The notes under the pieces are model-generated. The model ran no database searches. It had not been told where the DNA came from and worked only from the letters and a program-made list of their open reading frames with translations. Below are positions 36,633-45,341 of a stretch of DNA of 64,000 nt, piece after piece (the stretch's first letter is position 1; every line of letters starts with the position of its first letter). This DNA is from Streptomyces lydicus. Lineage in GTDB: Bacteria > Actinomycetota > Actinomycetes > Streptomycetales > Streptomycetaceae. The position numbers were made by a program, and so were the translations under genes. The DNA is taken from assembly GCF_004125265.1 (NCBI RefSeq), contig NZ_RDTE01000001.1, forward strand, positions 496,001 through 560,000, given 5' to 3'.

Positions 36633-36995
36633 ATGCCCCTGCCGTCCTGGCTCCAGTCCCACCTGCCCGCCGCCACACCATCGCCATACACCTTCGAGTC
36701 GTTTGCTGACGAGGTGGCTCGCCTGATGGGTCTGCCCCCGGCCCTGCGTACAGGGGAGTGCGAGCTCAGCTCCGAGACTGATCATGTCTGGCTGCTATGG
36801 AAGTCCGACGTCGGCGGAGCGACCCTCCTGTTGGACCGGCCCCGGGCGGAACCGCGCGAGGCTCTGGTCATCAAGATGTCGTGGTGCCATTCGCCGAACC
36901 CCGCAGATATCGCCAAGATGGTGCGGGTTTTCCAGCGGCGCGGCCGTGTCCGGTCGCTCCGGTCCCTTCTGGGCCTTGTACCGCGCCGTGACTGA
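36633..36995 (+). CDS. hypothetical protein
   Basis: 120 residues, ATG after GGAAGGAA. Central beta strands (HVWLLWKSDVGGATLLLDRP, EALVIKMSWCHSPNP) and a basic C-terminal tail (FQRRGRVRSLRSLLGLVPRR). No family recognised. Confidence 0.65.
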   Translation: MPLPSWLQSHLPAATPSPYTFESFADEVARLMGLPPALRTGECELSSETDHVWLLWKSDVGGATLLLDRPRAEPREALVIKMSWCHSPNPADIAKMVRVFQRRGRVRSLRSLLGLVPRRD

Positions 36996-37053
36996 GTCCG
37001 TGCCGCCTTGATCTCACGAAAGCATCTGTGAGCTGCCCCCACCGATGCTTCCT

Positions 37054-37087
37054 GGGCTCCTGCCCGCCGACTGGCGAGCAGGAGCCC
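37054..37087 (+). terminator. hairpin terminator
   Basis: 10-bp stem GGGCTCCTGC with a 14-base loop followed by CTTTG, 59 bases after the stop at 36995. Confidence 0.6.
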
Positions 37088-37227
37088 CTTTGCGTGTTGC
37101 GCCACCGAACATCCCGGCCTCCACACCCGCGCAGGGGACCGTGACCGCTCCACGCGCGACACGCCTCAACCACCCGGCGCGTGCAATCCCTGCAAGCCCC
37201 GCACCGGCCCTCGGCCACACCAACGGG

Positions 37228-37257
37228 TTGCACGCCTTACCGCCTGCCCGCCACCGT
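37228..37257 (+). promoter_or_regulatory. TTGC-N18 box 19, upstream of 37461
   Basis: TTGCAC, 18 bases containing CTTACC, CACCGT; one base shorter than usual. Confidence 0.35.
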
Positions 37258-37460
37258 CCAACCCAAGCGCCGAGCTGCCCGCCACCGGCCCCCGGCCGGC
37301 CGGGGACATTCTCCGCGCCTGACTGCACCGCATCCCAGGCTGCCACTCGCGCCGCGCCCTCAGCCAGCACACCGGTGCTGCAGCTGATGTCGCAGAACGA
37401 ACAGCTGCCGGCCCCCGTCCGCCAGCACACCATCATCCCGCCCGCAGAGAGGGGCTGACC

Positions 37461-38045
37461 ATGACCGAAATCATCGAGACCAGCAACGACGGACGCTACC
37501 GGCTGCGGCTGGAGCCGGACACCGACGCCCACAACCCGCGTACCATGTACGACCATCTCACCCAGGTGATCACCCTGACGAACAACTACTACGCCGACGT
37601 CGACAAGAACGGCGGCGGTCCCCTTGAGGACGGGTGGAACCAGATCAAGCACCGGGACAACGCGGTCGAGATCTTCACCCGCTGGTCGCGCATCGTCCAT
37701 GGCGCGGTGGCCATCGAGGATCGGCCCAACGACGGCCCCGGCACCATTTGGTACCTGATGTCGGAGGGCATCGCAGAGGTCACCGACCCGAAGGAGTACA
37801 TCCGCAGCGAGATCGCGGAGTACGGGGCATGGGCGCGGGGCGAGGTCTACGGCTACATCATCGAAAAGGCGGTGACCTGGAAGCCCGTCATCGAAAAGCA
37901 CGAGGACTTGATCGTCGGTGAGCGCACCACATGGGAGGAAGTCACCGACGGATCGTGCTGGGGCCTGATCACGTGGGAGTGGGCGGAGCGAGAAGCCAGG
38001 GACCAGTTCGCCGCTTGCCTGGAGAGCATCCGATGCATCCGATAG
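37461..38045 (+). CDS. hypothetical protein
   Basis: 194 residues, AGAGGGG before the ATG. Charged, Trp-rich and probably helical (VEIFTRWSRIVHGAVAIEDR, EVYGYIIEKAVTWKPVIEKH, GLITWEWAEREARDQFAACL). Codon use is less GC-biased than the surrounding cassettes. Phage-like in style, but no family is identified. Confidence 0.7.
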   Translation: MTEIIETSNDGRYRLRLEPDTDAHNPRTMYDHLTQVITLTNNYYADVDKNGGGPLEDGWNQIKHRDNAVEIFTRWSRIVHGAVAIEDRPNDGPGTIWYLMSEGIAEVTDPKEYIRSEIAEYGAWARGEVYGYIIEKAVTWKPVIEKHEDLIVGERTTWEEVTDGSCWGLITWEWAEREARDQFAACLESIRCIR

Positions 38046-38079
38046 CCCCGTCCCACAGGCCACCACCGCCGGAACGCCC

Positions 38080-38100
38080 CGCACAGCCCCCTCTCGTGCG
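38080..38100 (+). promoter_or_regulatory. leader hairpin H1, orphan copy
   Basis: CGCAC, C-rich loop (AGCCCCCTCTC), GTGCG. It follows a GCCGGAACGCC flank as elsewhere, but no TTGC box is seen directly before it. Confidence 0.3.
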
Positions 38101-38224
38101 TCGATGCGACCGGCCCGGGCGAGCACCATTCCCGGGGCCCAGCGCGCTTCCCCTGGCCCGACTGGCTCTTCCGGCCTAACTGATCGCCTGCCGGCCACGC
38201 TGACGCCGGGCAAGGCCCACCCCC

Positions 38225-38321
38225 TGTCGGCGGGATGGGTCTTCGCGCTGTCCGTGCCGCCGCAACGCCACCGGCCTGGACCCGGCTGCGCAACCTGCGC
38301 ACTATCCCGGCTCCCTGACCA
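38225..38321 (+). pseudogene. remnant of a gene tail also found near 52250
   Basis: The stretch encoding RNATGLDRLR-like sequence (cgcaacgccaccggcctgga) and ending near a TGA at 38318 matches 52186-52308 but with an extra base that shifts the frame. A relic of a small Arg-rich protein. Confidence 0.4.
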
Positions 38322-38467
38322 CCGCGTCCCACGCACCAGCCCCGAACTCGGCACCGCCCTGGGTTCGGGGCCGCCGTTCGTCCGGCCGCCCCAAGCCCTC
38401 GGCCCGGCCCAAGCCCCAAGCACCGGCCGCACCCAGCACCCGCTAATCCCCCACCACCGGCAACCAC

Positions 38468-38506
38468 ACGGCCCCGCGGCCCGGCACATCATCGGCGCGG
38501 GGCCGT
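38468..38506 (+). terminator. hairpin terminator
   Basis: 11-bp stem ACGGCCCCGCG with a 17-base loop, just before box 20; it separates the relic from the next cassette. Confidence 0.55.
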
Positions 38507-38529
38507 ACGCCCCGGCCGCCGGAACGCAA

Positions 38530-38560
38530 TTGCGGGACTAGCCACCCGCCAAGCAACCGT
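38530..38560 (+). promoter_or_regulatory. TTGC-N19 box 20, upstream of 38613
   Basis: TTGCGG, 19 bases containing CTAGCC, AACCGT; 53 bases before the ATG at 38613. Confidence 0.4.
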
Positions 38561-38612
38561 ACGGATCACCAGAACCGAAACGACGGTCTGGCCCCCGGAA
38601 GGCAGGACACCG

Positions 38613-39341
38613 ATGCTTCTCTCACCGCCCGCGCAGACCATCCACCCGCGTTATGAGGTCCGCACCCGCAAGCGCCGGGACAACACCCCCCACGACAAAG
38701 TCATCTGGGACGACTCCCGCGGCGCCTACGTCTACCGTGACGGCGTCCTGTACACCCTGCCCCTCGACACGCCCGACACGATCGTTGACGCCGCAGTCGC
38801 CGAGCTGGAACGCACTCGCCGCTCCGCCACCGTCATCTACCTCGCCTGCCGACGGACTAAGAAGGGCCACGTGCTCTGGGAGCCCGCCTCCATCTGCGGC
38901 GACGTGATCGAGCAGACTCACCGCACACGCGTCGTACTGGACCTGGGCAACAACCAGCACACCATCCCGGCCTCGCGACACGTACGCACCATCTGGGGCT
39001 CCACCGTCAAACACTTCTACACCGGGTCCCGTGAAGCCGAAGATGGCGCCATCACCGAGGACCGCATCGATGTCCAGGGCTGGACCGAGCCCCGACACCA
39101 AGAACTTTTCCATGCCGTGCACTTCGGCAGCGCCGCTCCATGGTTCGCCCACTTCGCCCTCCGCTACGGGCTCGCCGGCAAGCACTGGCAGTTCGATGAC
39201 TACGAGGACAAGGACATGGAGGTACGCCCACTGAATGCGAACGGTTCCGCCCACTGGCTACTGAAAGACTGGGACCGTGAGCACCCAGCCGCCGCCGGCC
39301 GTCACTACGGCACCCCGGAGTCAGGACACCAGAGCAACTGA
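38613..39341 (+). CDS. hypothetical protein
   Basis: 242 residues, CGGAAGGCAGGA before the ATG. An N-terminal beta-rich domain (KVIWDDSRGAYVYRDGVLYT; RTRVVLDLGNNQHTIPASRH) is followed by a His/Trp-rich helical part (RHQELFHAVHFGSAAPWFAH, GLAGKHWQFDDYEDKDMEVR). No recognised motif. Confidence 0.72.
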   Translation: MLLSPPAQTIHPRYEVRTRKRRDNTPHDKVIWDDSRGAYVYRDGVLYTLPLDTPDTIVDAAVAELERTRRSATVIYLACRRTKKGHVLWEPASICGDVIEQTHRTRVVLDLGNNQHTIPASRHVRTIWGSTVKHFYTGSREAEDGAITEDRIDVQGWTEPRHQELFHAVHFGSAAPWFAHFALRYGLAGKHWQFDDYEDKDMEVRPLNANGSAHWLLKDWDREHPAAAGRHYGTPESGHQSN

Positions 39342-39505
39342 CCCCGCCCGGCCCGGCGCCCCGCCCAGGGCCCCGGGCCTGGCGTGGCGCCTACGCAGCG
39401 CCGAGCCGCTGCGTTCCCGCCGTTCGTAGCCGCAGGCCGCCGCCTGCCCGACGGACCAGCGCGCCCGTCGCCAAGGACACCGCGCCCGGTACGACGCCAC
39501 CGGCG

Positions 39506-39647
39506 CCACGGCTTGCCCGTCGGCAGCTCCTCCCAGCCCCGGTACCGCCTCATGTGGTGCCGGGGCCATCGCATACCCACCGACCCGCTTGCAGGCCGCT
39601 GCCCGCCGTCACGCGCCAATACACCGAGCGCCCACCGCTCGCACGGA
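39506..39647 (+). repeat. dispersed intergenic repeat, copy 1
   Basis: About 140 bases matching 49765-49913 with few gaps, including GGCAGCTCCTCCCAGCCCCG and a CCCCGGTACC...GGTGCCGGGG hairpin. Both copies end near CCGCTCGCACGGA. The surrounding 39342-39676 has no gene. Confidence 0.65.
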
Positions 39648-39676
39648 CTGACCCGGCCCCGCCCGGGCCGCGGCCC

Positions 39677-39908
39677 ATGCTCCGCGCCGTCCGCACGGTG
39701 GCAGCCCCTCCCGTCCCGCCTGGCCCTACGAGGCCATGCAGGCGAGACCGAAGCGACGCTGGCGGCCTATCGGACCCACAGCGCGCCCCAGGCGATGACC
39801 CTCCTGGGGACCGCACTCGGTGACGAGGGCGACAGCCAGAGCTACTGGATCGAATGGCTCACCTACCTGGAGCGTGCCCCGGTGCGCGGCGGCTTCACCG
39901 TGCGCTGA
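39677..39908 (+). pseudogene. possible small gene remnant
   Basis: GHAGETEATLAAYRTHSAPQ, then LLGTALGDEGDSQSYWIEWL and ending VRGGFTVR at 39908 is protein-like, but no start with a ribosome site opens that frame; the ATG at 39677 lies one frame off. Either a frameshifted cassette or a short gene from the ATG at 39795. Confidence 0.35.
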
Positions 39909-40054
39909 CTCGTCGCCGCCCCGGCTCCTGGCCCCCGTCGCCCACGTGGCGGCGGGGGGCGCTGCCGTGCCGCACGCTCCCCTCGCCGCCCGCTACGCCG
40001 GGCCCGCCCGACTCACGCCGAGCGCGCCCGCCCGTGCGCCGGCTGCCCGGCTGC

Positions 40055-40085
40055 TTGCGGTGCTAGCCCGCCGTCGTAGCAGGGT
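40055..40085 (+). promoter_or_regulatory. TTGC-N19 box 21, upstream of 40210
   Basis: TTGCGG, 19 bases containing CTAGCC, CAGGGT; 125 bases before the ATG at 40210. Confidence 0.45.
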
Positions 40086-40209
40086 CGCTCTCGCTAGCGC
40101 CGCCTGCAGTCGCGGCATCCCCATGGCCATCGACCTGCGGATAGGCTGCCCACGGCCATCTGATGCGCGCCGTGCCGCCGTGCATCGCGCCATCACCGAG
40201 GAGAAGTCC

Positions 40210-41166
40210 ATGAGTCACTTCAGCCTGCTTGTTGCACTTCCTCCCACCAGCCCCGACAAGGTGGAAGCCGCTCTGGAGGATGTGCTCGCGCCGTTCGACG
40301 AAGACACCGAGGTCGCCCCCTACCGTGCCTACGAGAGCGGGAACGCCGAGGACTACTGGCCCGTCGCAGCCTGCCGGGAGGACGGCCAGCTGCCTGCCGA
40401 GGAGCCCCTGACCTGGGAACAGGTCGCCGAGGCGGTCAACGCCCGCAACAAGCACGACAAGGACAGCAGTGCGTACCTGCACGTCGATGACGACGGCCGC
40501 GCCTACAAGGTCAGCACCTACAACCCGAATTCCAAGTGGGACAGGTGGCAGATCGGCGGCCGCTGGACCGGCTACTTCATCCCGCGGGCCGACGCCGCAG
40601 GCGATCCGCGTCTGCTGGTCGGGTCGCCGGGCGAATCCGGTGACCCGTGCCCGGCCGAGCGGGTGGACGGAGGCCCCCGCAAGCTCCTCGACCTGGCTGC
40701 GATGCGCGCCGAGGCGCGACATGCGGCGGGCGAGCAGTTCGACCGGTGGCAGGGCCTTGTTACCGGACTTCCCGAGGCCCACGGCTGGTCGGCTTTCCTC
40801 AGCCGCCACGAAGCCGATCCGGGCGCCTACCCCCTCTGGCAGGCCCGCGAGGAGTACGGCGCCCAGCCCCAGGTCAAGGCCGCCCGGCAGTCCCGTGAGT
40901 TCGTGCGGATGGACTGCACCATCGACACCTTCTCGCCGGGACGCGACGCGTACATGCAACAGCGGGCCGACCACGCCGTACCCGGCTACGCCTATCTGGG
41001 CATCGACGGCGTGTGGCAAGCGCCCGGCCGGATGGGGCTGTTCGGGCAGAGCACCGGCACCCCCCAGGACCAGGCCGAATACGCCCACCGCATGAACGAG
41101 CAGCTGGATACGCTCCCGCCCGACACCCTGCTCGTCGCGGTCGACGCGGTCGACTGCCACATCTGA
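40210..41166 (+). CDS. hypothetical protein with WDxWxIGGRW motif
   Basis: 318 residues; GAGGAGA precedes the ATG. Residues 104-123 read YNPNSKWDRWQIGGRWTGYF, a motif I recall from proteins of actinobacterial and other phages, where it is also of unknown function. The first 60 residues (FSLLVALPPTSPDKVEAALE) look like a small alpha/beta domain; the C-terminus ends TLLVAVDAVDCHI. Phage affinity is from memory and needs a search. Confidence 0.78.
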   Translation: MSHFSLLVALPPTSPDKVEAALEDVLAPFDEDTEVAPYRAYESGNAEDYWPVAACREDGQLPAEEPLTWEQVAEAVNARNKHDKDSSAYLHVDDDGRAYKVSTYNPNSKWDRWQIGGRWTGYFIPRADAAGDPRLLVGSPGESGDPCPAERVDGGPRKLLDLAAMRAEARHAAGEQFDRWQGLVTGLPEAHGWSAFLSRHEADPGAYPLWQAREEYGAQPQVKAARQSREFVRMDCTIDTFSPGRDAYMQQRADHAVPGYAYLGIDGVWQAPGRMGLFGQSTGTPQDQAEYAHRMNEQLDTLPPDTLLVAVDAVDCHI

Positions 41167-41170
41167 TCCA

Positions 41171-41205
41171 GGCCCCGGCCCCGCTCCCCGCTCGGGGCCG
41201 GGGGC
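41171..41205 (+). terminator. hairpin terminator
   Basis: GGCCCCGGCCCCG pairs with CGGGGCCGGGG plus downstream bases, directly after the stop at 41166. Confidence 0.6.
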
Positions 41206-41328
41206 CGGGGCCACGCCGCCTTCGTCCCGCTCGCTGCCCGTCGTACCAGGCCCGCCCGGACGTCGACCGGCCCCGTCCGGCCCCCGCCCCGCCGCGCCGA
41301 CACCCAACTCCGTTCTCCCGTGGTCCTG

Positions 41329-41359
41329 TTGCGGGGCTTGCCGTGTGCCGGGTCAGGGT
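41329..41359 (+). promoter_or_regulatory. TTGC-N19 box 22 (first of three before 41878)
   Basis: TTGCGG, 19 bases containing CTTGCC, CAGGGT. Confidence 0.45.
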
Positions 41360-41368
41360 GCGGTCACC

Positions 41369-41409
41369 GGGCCGAGGGAGCGGTGACCACCCTCCCGCTC
41401 CCTCGGCCC
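41369..41409 (+). promoter_or_regulatory. leader hairpin H2-type
   Basis: Perfect 15-bp stem GGGCCGAGGGAGCGG with an 11-base loop TGACCACCCTC, ten bases after box 22. It may terminate or attenuate transcription from box 22. Confidence 0.5.
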
Positions 41410-41614
41410 GCTCTATCCCCACGCCGTCGCGCACGGCATGCTCGATGCGCCGCGATGCCGCGCCCAAGAAGACCAAGTCGCAGCTCTGATTCTTGAGCAC
41501 AGCCCGCGCCTGCGGTTCGTGGCCCCGGCGCCACGAGGGCGACGGGGGCCGTCCCACGCCCACGTCCGCCCGTGCCGACCGCCACACTTTCAACTACCCG
41601 CCCCCGTCGTCGCG

Positions 41615-41645
41615 TTGCGGAGCTTGCCGCGCACCGGGTCATGGT
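41615..41645 (+). promoter_or_regulatory. TTGC-N19 box 23 (second of three before 41878)
   Basis: TTGCGG, 19 bases containing CTTGCC, CATGGT. Confidence 0.45.
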
Positions 41646-41654
41646 GCAGTCGTC

Positions 41655-41696
41655 GGGCCGGAGGTGGCGGGTGACCACCCCCTGCTTCTCCGGCCC
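41655..41696 (+). promoter_or_regulatory. leader hairpin H2-type
   Basis: Nine-bp outer stem GGGCCGGAG with an inner GGGTG/CACCC pair, in the same place relative to box 23 as the hairpin after box 22, and ending in the same CGGCCCGCTC. Confidence 0.45.
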
Positions 41697-41736
41697 GCTC
41701 CACCCCTGTCGGCGCCCCGACGGCCGTCCAGCGGTG

Positions 41737-41767
41737 TTGCACCGCTTGCCGCGTGGCCCGGCACGGT
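41737..41767 (+). promoter_or_regulatory. TTGC-N19 box 24 (third before 41878)
   Basis: TTGCAC, 19 bases containing CTTGCC, CACGGT; 111 bases before the ATG at 41878. Confidence 0.45.
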
Positions 41768-41877
41768 GCGGTCCGCTGACTACCTGTGGGGGTGGTGACC
41801 ATCACCCCGCCCCTCGTCCGGCATGGCAACCCGACCAACCCATCTGCGCACACTGCGCGTTCGAAGGAGAACCCCGC

Positions 41878-42633
41878 ATGTCCATAGCCACCTCCGCCCT
41901 TGCCATCACGACCGCGGCCCGCGAGGCCACGGCTGCCACGGCTACCCAGGCCAAGGCGCCGCGCAGGGAGCCCCGCTACCCGCACATCCCCGCCGTGGCG
42001 GGCAACGCCAACGTCCGCGCGCTCCTCGGCCAGGGCATCCACCCCGCCAGCGGACAGCCCCTCACCGAGACTCCCGGCGCGGACTGTGGGAACTGCCTGC
42101 TTGCCTACCGCATCCAGCTCCCCGGCCGTGACGGCACCGGCGCGAGCGAGCGTCTGAAGTGCTCGAAGGCGCCGATCAGCCGCCGGGGCCGCCAGGGCAT
42201 CGACCTGCGCCCCGCCACCAGCGAGCAGCCCGCCACCCCTGCCTGCACCCTGCACTGCACGTTCGCCAACTGGCCGTGCGACCCCGACGGGCGCTACGAC
42301 ATGGGGGCCGGTCAGATCGGGGCGGGCCGCGACCACGCCGACGACTGGGGCGTCTACGCCGTGTACCGGATCTTCGGCATCGACCTGGAGCACCAGCGCG
42401 TGTGGGTCGAGCTCGAAGCCGAGATGGTCCCGGACACGACCGCCCCCGGCGGCTACACCGCCCGCGTGCCCGACCCGCAGCACTCCCGCCCGAACCAGCC
42501 GCACCTGTACCGGTTCTGGACCGAACTGTCCCGCCTGCACGCCGCCCAGCTCACCCACCCCGCCGACACGGGCCAGTGCACGCACGAACTCGTCCGGGGC
42601 GGCCGCGTCCTGACCGCCCCGATCGACCACTGA
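41878..42633 (+). CDS. hypothetical Cys-rich protein
   Basis: 251 residues with CGAAGGAGA before the ATG. Six cysteines (about 70, 73, 95, 123, 127, 134: GADCGNCLLAY, RLKCSKAPI, PACTLHCTFANWPCDPDG) in the central part suggest two metal sites. The second half is beta-rich (IFGIDLEHQRVWVELEAEMV). It has the most elaborate upstream region of the window: three boxes and two hairpins. Function unknown. Confidence 0.75.
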   Translation: MSIATSALAITTAAREATAATATQAKAPRREPRYPHIPAVAGNANVRALLGQGIHPASGQPLTETPGADCGNCLLAYRIQLPGRDGTGASERLKCSKAPISRRGRQGIDLRPATSEQPATPACTLHCTFANWPCDPDGRYDMGAGQIGAGRDHADDWGVYAVYRIFGIDLEHQRVWVELEAEMVPDTTAPGGYTARVPDPQHSRPNQPHLYRFWTELSRLHAAQLTHPADTGQCTHELVRGGRVLTAPIDH

Positions 42634-42784
42634 CTGCCCCGCCCTTTGCCGGGGCCATCCTCCCCCGACCACCGCCGCCCGGCCCGGCCCGTCCCGAAAC
42701 CCTGGGGGCGGGCCGTCGGCGTACCCGCCCGGCGGGACGCACCCCGGCACCTGGGCGGGCTGGACGCCTAGCCCCAGCTGCCCC

Positions 42785-42815
42785 TTGCAGGGCTAGCCGG
42801 CCGTCTCTTCATCGT
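42785..42815 (+). promoter_or_regulatory. TTGC-N19 box 25, upstream of 42869
   Basis: TTGCAG, 19 bases containing CTAGCC, CATCGT; 54 bases before the GTG at 42869. Confidence 0.45.
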
Positions 42816-42868
42816 GCGCACATCCGTCACGGGCCACCGGCCCGACACGAAGCGACAGGAGCCTCATC

Positions 42869-43294
42869 GTGTACGAGAAGCCCGACCTGAACACCCCGCT
42901 CGCCGCCCTGCGCACGAACATCACCGCGTGGCAGACTAGCCTTCAGCGGCACCTGTCCGAGGAGCGCAAGGGCCAGGGCATCGCCTTTGACGTCCAGCTC
43001 ATGGAGGACCGCGACGACATCGCCGCGAAGATCGTGGAGGACTTCACCGCGATCGACACCGAGATGTCCAAACGCCGCGTGATCGACAGCGCCGCCCCCT
43101 CGGCGTGGAGCGCCGAGCGTCTTAGCGACGCCGAGCTCGCCGCCGCCAAGGCCGACTGGCCGGAACTGACCCTGTTCAACGACGTCGCCCTCCGCCTGGC
43201 CGCCGACGTCCTTGGCATCCACATGGTCCGGGACATGGCCCGGCAGGCCGTACGCAACGCCCCCACCGTCCTCCTCAACTCTCGCACGAAGTAG
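42869..43294 (+). CDS. hypothetical helical protein
   Basis: 141 residues from a GTG after AGGAGCC. Mostly helical (RTNITAWQTSLQRHLSEERK; DDIAAKIVEDFTAIDTEMSK; LFNDVALRLAADVLGIHMVR). No Cys and no motif recognised. Confidence 0.7.
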   Translation: MYEKPDLNTPLAALRTNITAWQTSLQRHLSEERKGQGIAFDVQLMEDRDDIAAKIVEDFTAIDTEMSKRRVIDSAAPSAWSAERLSDAELAAAKADWPELTLFNDVALRLAADVLGIHMVRDMARQAVRNAPTVLLNSRTK

Positions 43295-43504
43295 AGAGCC
43301 CGTCTGCCGCTCCGCTCCGGCCCGCCCCGATCCCCCGGGTGCGGGCCGTCGGCATAGCCCGCCCTGGCCGCGGCTTCGCCACGCGGGTCCGGACCCGCCG
43401 CCCCGCCGGTCACCGCTTGCCGGCCGCCGCTCCGCGGTGTGCGCTGCACCGTCCAACCCGCCAAGGAGGCGTGCCCCGCCCCGACACTCCCGGAGCCGAC
43501 CATC

Positions 43505-43885
43505 ATGAACACCACCCTCGCCGCCGTCGGGCAGGCCCCCGGCTCGGCCGAGACCACAATCGACCTCACCGGAGTCACTGCGTACACGGCGGGCATCGTG
43601 CGCCTCGCCGAGGCGAAGGGCCTGCGCCCCGCCTGGGGCCGGCTGCATGGCCGCACCCGCCGCATCATCCTTGACGCGGTCGGTCCGCACGGCGCGTTCG
43701 GCTCCAACGTCATCGGCCGTTCCAGCGGCAAGATCCTGCGCGCCGAGGTCATCCACGGCAACGACGCCAAGGTGCCCCGCCGCGCCACGGGCACCAACGC
43801 CGTGCGGGCCCTGCTCTTGGAGGTGACCCCGTCCGCCTGCCGCCAGGGCTGCACCGCGCAGTCCCCGTCCGCCTGCTGCCCCTGA
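43505..43885 (+). CDS. hypothetical protein, module B (GPHGA/SGK family)
   Basis: 126 residues. VTAYTAGIVRLAEAKGLRPA (24-43), AVGPHGAFGSNVIGRSSGKI (58-77) and GTNAVRALLLEVTPSACRQG (96-115) match residues 142-234 of the 61786 protein almost position by position. It ends in a Cys-rich tail (CRQGCTA, SACCP). The basic, beta-rich body could bind nucleic acid, but that is speculation. ATG seventeen bases after GGAG in a weakly defined leader. Confidence 0.75.
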   Translation: MNTTLAAVGQAPGSAETTIDLTGVTAYTAGIVRLAEAKGLRPAWGRLHGRTRRIILDAVGPHGAFGSNVIGRSSGKILRAEVIHGNDAKVPRRATGTNAVRALLLEVTPSACRQGCTAQSPSACCP

Positions 43886-43922
43886 TCCACCGCACCGGCG
43901 GACACGGCCCGCCCCCTGCCCC

Positions 43923-43953
43923 GGCCCGCCCCCGTACCTCGTGGGGGCGGGCC
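43923..43953 (+). terminator. hairpin terminator
   Basis: 11-bp stem GGCCCGCCCCC with a nine-base loop, 38 bases after the stop at 43885. Confidence 0.65.
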
Positions 43954-44183
43954 AGAGGCATGCCCGGCCCCGTTCGTCCCGCGCGGACAGCCCGGCGCCG
44001 GGCCCGGAGGAACGTCGTGCGCACCATCGTGATCACTACGCCCGCTGCTACCGAAGACACCTGGCCCGCGCCGACACCCTCACACGGTCAGGCCGCCGGA
44101 CCCGCTCAGCCCCACTGCCGGACGACGGCACCCGAAGGTCTGCCAGCCCGCCCCGCGCACGCGCCCCGGGGCCCTGCCATTCC

Positions 44184-44214
44184 TTGCCCCCCTAGCCGTC
44201 CGCCCGGTCATGGT
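44184..44214 (+). promoter_or_regulatory. TTGC-N19 box 26, upstream of 44313
   Basis: TTGCCC, 19 bases containing CTAGCC, CATGGT; 99 bases before the ATG at 44313. Confidence 0.45.
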
Positions 44215-44312
44215 CGTGCTGCCCGGCCGGTCCAGCGGTGATCACTTTCCCCGCCTGTCACCCGGCCTTGAATCCTGCACCTACCCCAGGCCCACCCGGC
44301 AAGGAGCCCGCC

Positions 44313-45152
44313 ATGCCTTACCAGCCCACCGTGCTGATGACCGCCATCGACCACAGCCCCGAGAAGTCAACCGGTGCCGCGGCCGTCCAGCGCGTGAGCG
44401 CCCGCCCGGAACAGGCCGCCCTCGTCGACGCAGTCCGCACCCTCTACCCCTTGCACCACGCGACCTCGACCCGGCCCCCGCTGAAGACCAGCGACCTGAG
44501 CGAGATGCACGGCCAACGGGTCACCATGCTGTTCTCCAACACCGGCAACCTGTTCAACGCCCCTCAACTCATCGCAGTCCAAGGCCGCATCGTCACCCAT
44601 GCCCTCACCCCCCTCGGCCTGATCCACAAGGGCCGCCGCACACGTGGCACCGAGATCACCGAAAGCAACCTTGTCGATGCCGTGCCGGGATGGGGAGACA
44701 CGGCCGTCAACGAACTCCGCACCCGTCTGGCAAAGACTCACGCCCTGTTTCCTGACACCATCGCACCTCTGACCGCCGAGGTCCTCGACACCATCCCGCC
44801 GACAAATCACAGCACCGACTCACCGCCCGTCACCACCGTGCTCCTCACCTCCACCCAACTGCCCGGCGAAGAACGCGTACACGGCTGCCTGCGCCTCATC
44901 ACCGACCGCACACCCAACCCCGGCGACAACGCGGGAGACATCCTCAACAACGTCCTGATCACCCCGCCCAGCTACCTCACCAGCGAGCACGGCAGCATCC
45001 ACACCAGCCAACTGCCGCGCAACACCGCAGTACTGCCCACCGTCACCCCGCTCTCCCTCGCCACCGCACTCGATCTCGCACACGACATCAACCACCAGGA
45101 TCCCGCCCGCAGCTATCTCCAGGCCCTCGCCGCACTCACCCCCCGCCCCTGA
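44313..45152 (+). CDS. hypothetical protein
   Basis: 279 residues with AAGGAG six bases before the ATG. The first half has QAALVDAVRTLYPLHHATST and RVTMLFSNTGNLFNAPQLIA; the second half is Thr/Ser-rich and beta-prone (HGCLRLITDRTPNPGDNAGD; LPTVTPLSLATALDLAHDIN). A terminator follows directly. No domain recognised. Confidence 0.72.
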   Translation: MPYQPTVLMTAIDHSPEKSTGAAAVQRVSARPEQAALVDAVRTLYPLHHATSTRPPLKTSDLSEMHGQRVTMLFSNTGNLFNAPQLIAVQGRIVTHALTPLGLIHKGRRTRGTEITESNLVDAVPGWGDTAVNELRTRLAKTHALFPDTIAPLTAEVLDTIPPTNHSTDSPPVTTVLLTSTQLPGEERVHGCLRLITDRTPNPGDNAGDILNNVLITPPSYLTSEHGSIHTSQLPRNTAVLPTVTPLSLATALDLAHDINHQDPARSYLQALAALTPRP

Positions 45153-45160
45153 GACCACCA

Positions 45161-45192
45161 GGCCTGCCCCTTCCCCAGCGGCGGGGCAGGCC
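45161..45192 (+). terminator. hairpin terminator
   Basis: 10-bp stem GGCCTGCCCC with a 12-base loop, eight bases after the stop. Confidence 0.65.
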
Positions 45193-45341
45193 CGTACAGG
45201 CCCCAGCAGCCTTGCCGCACCGCATCTCGGCCCGGCGAGACCCACAGTCCCGCACCACGCCGAAGGCCCGCCGGACCACCGAGCGCCACAGCCCCAAGCC
45301 GGTACCGCAGACCGGCACGGTGACGATTCCAAGGAGAGCCG

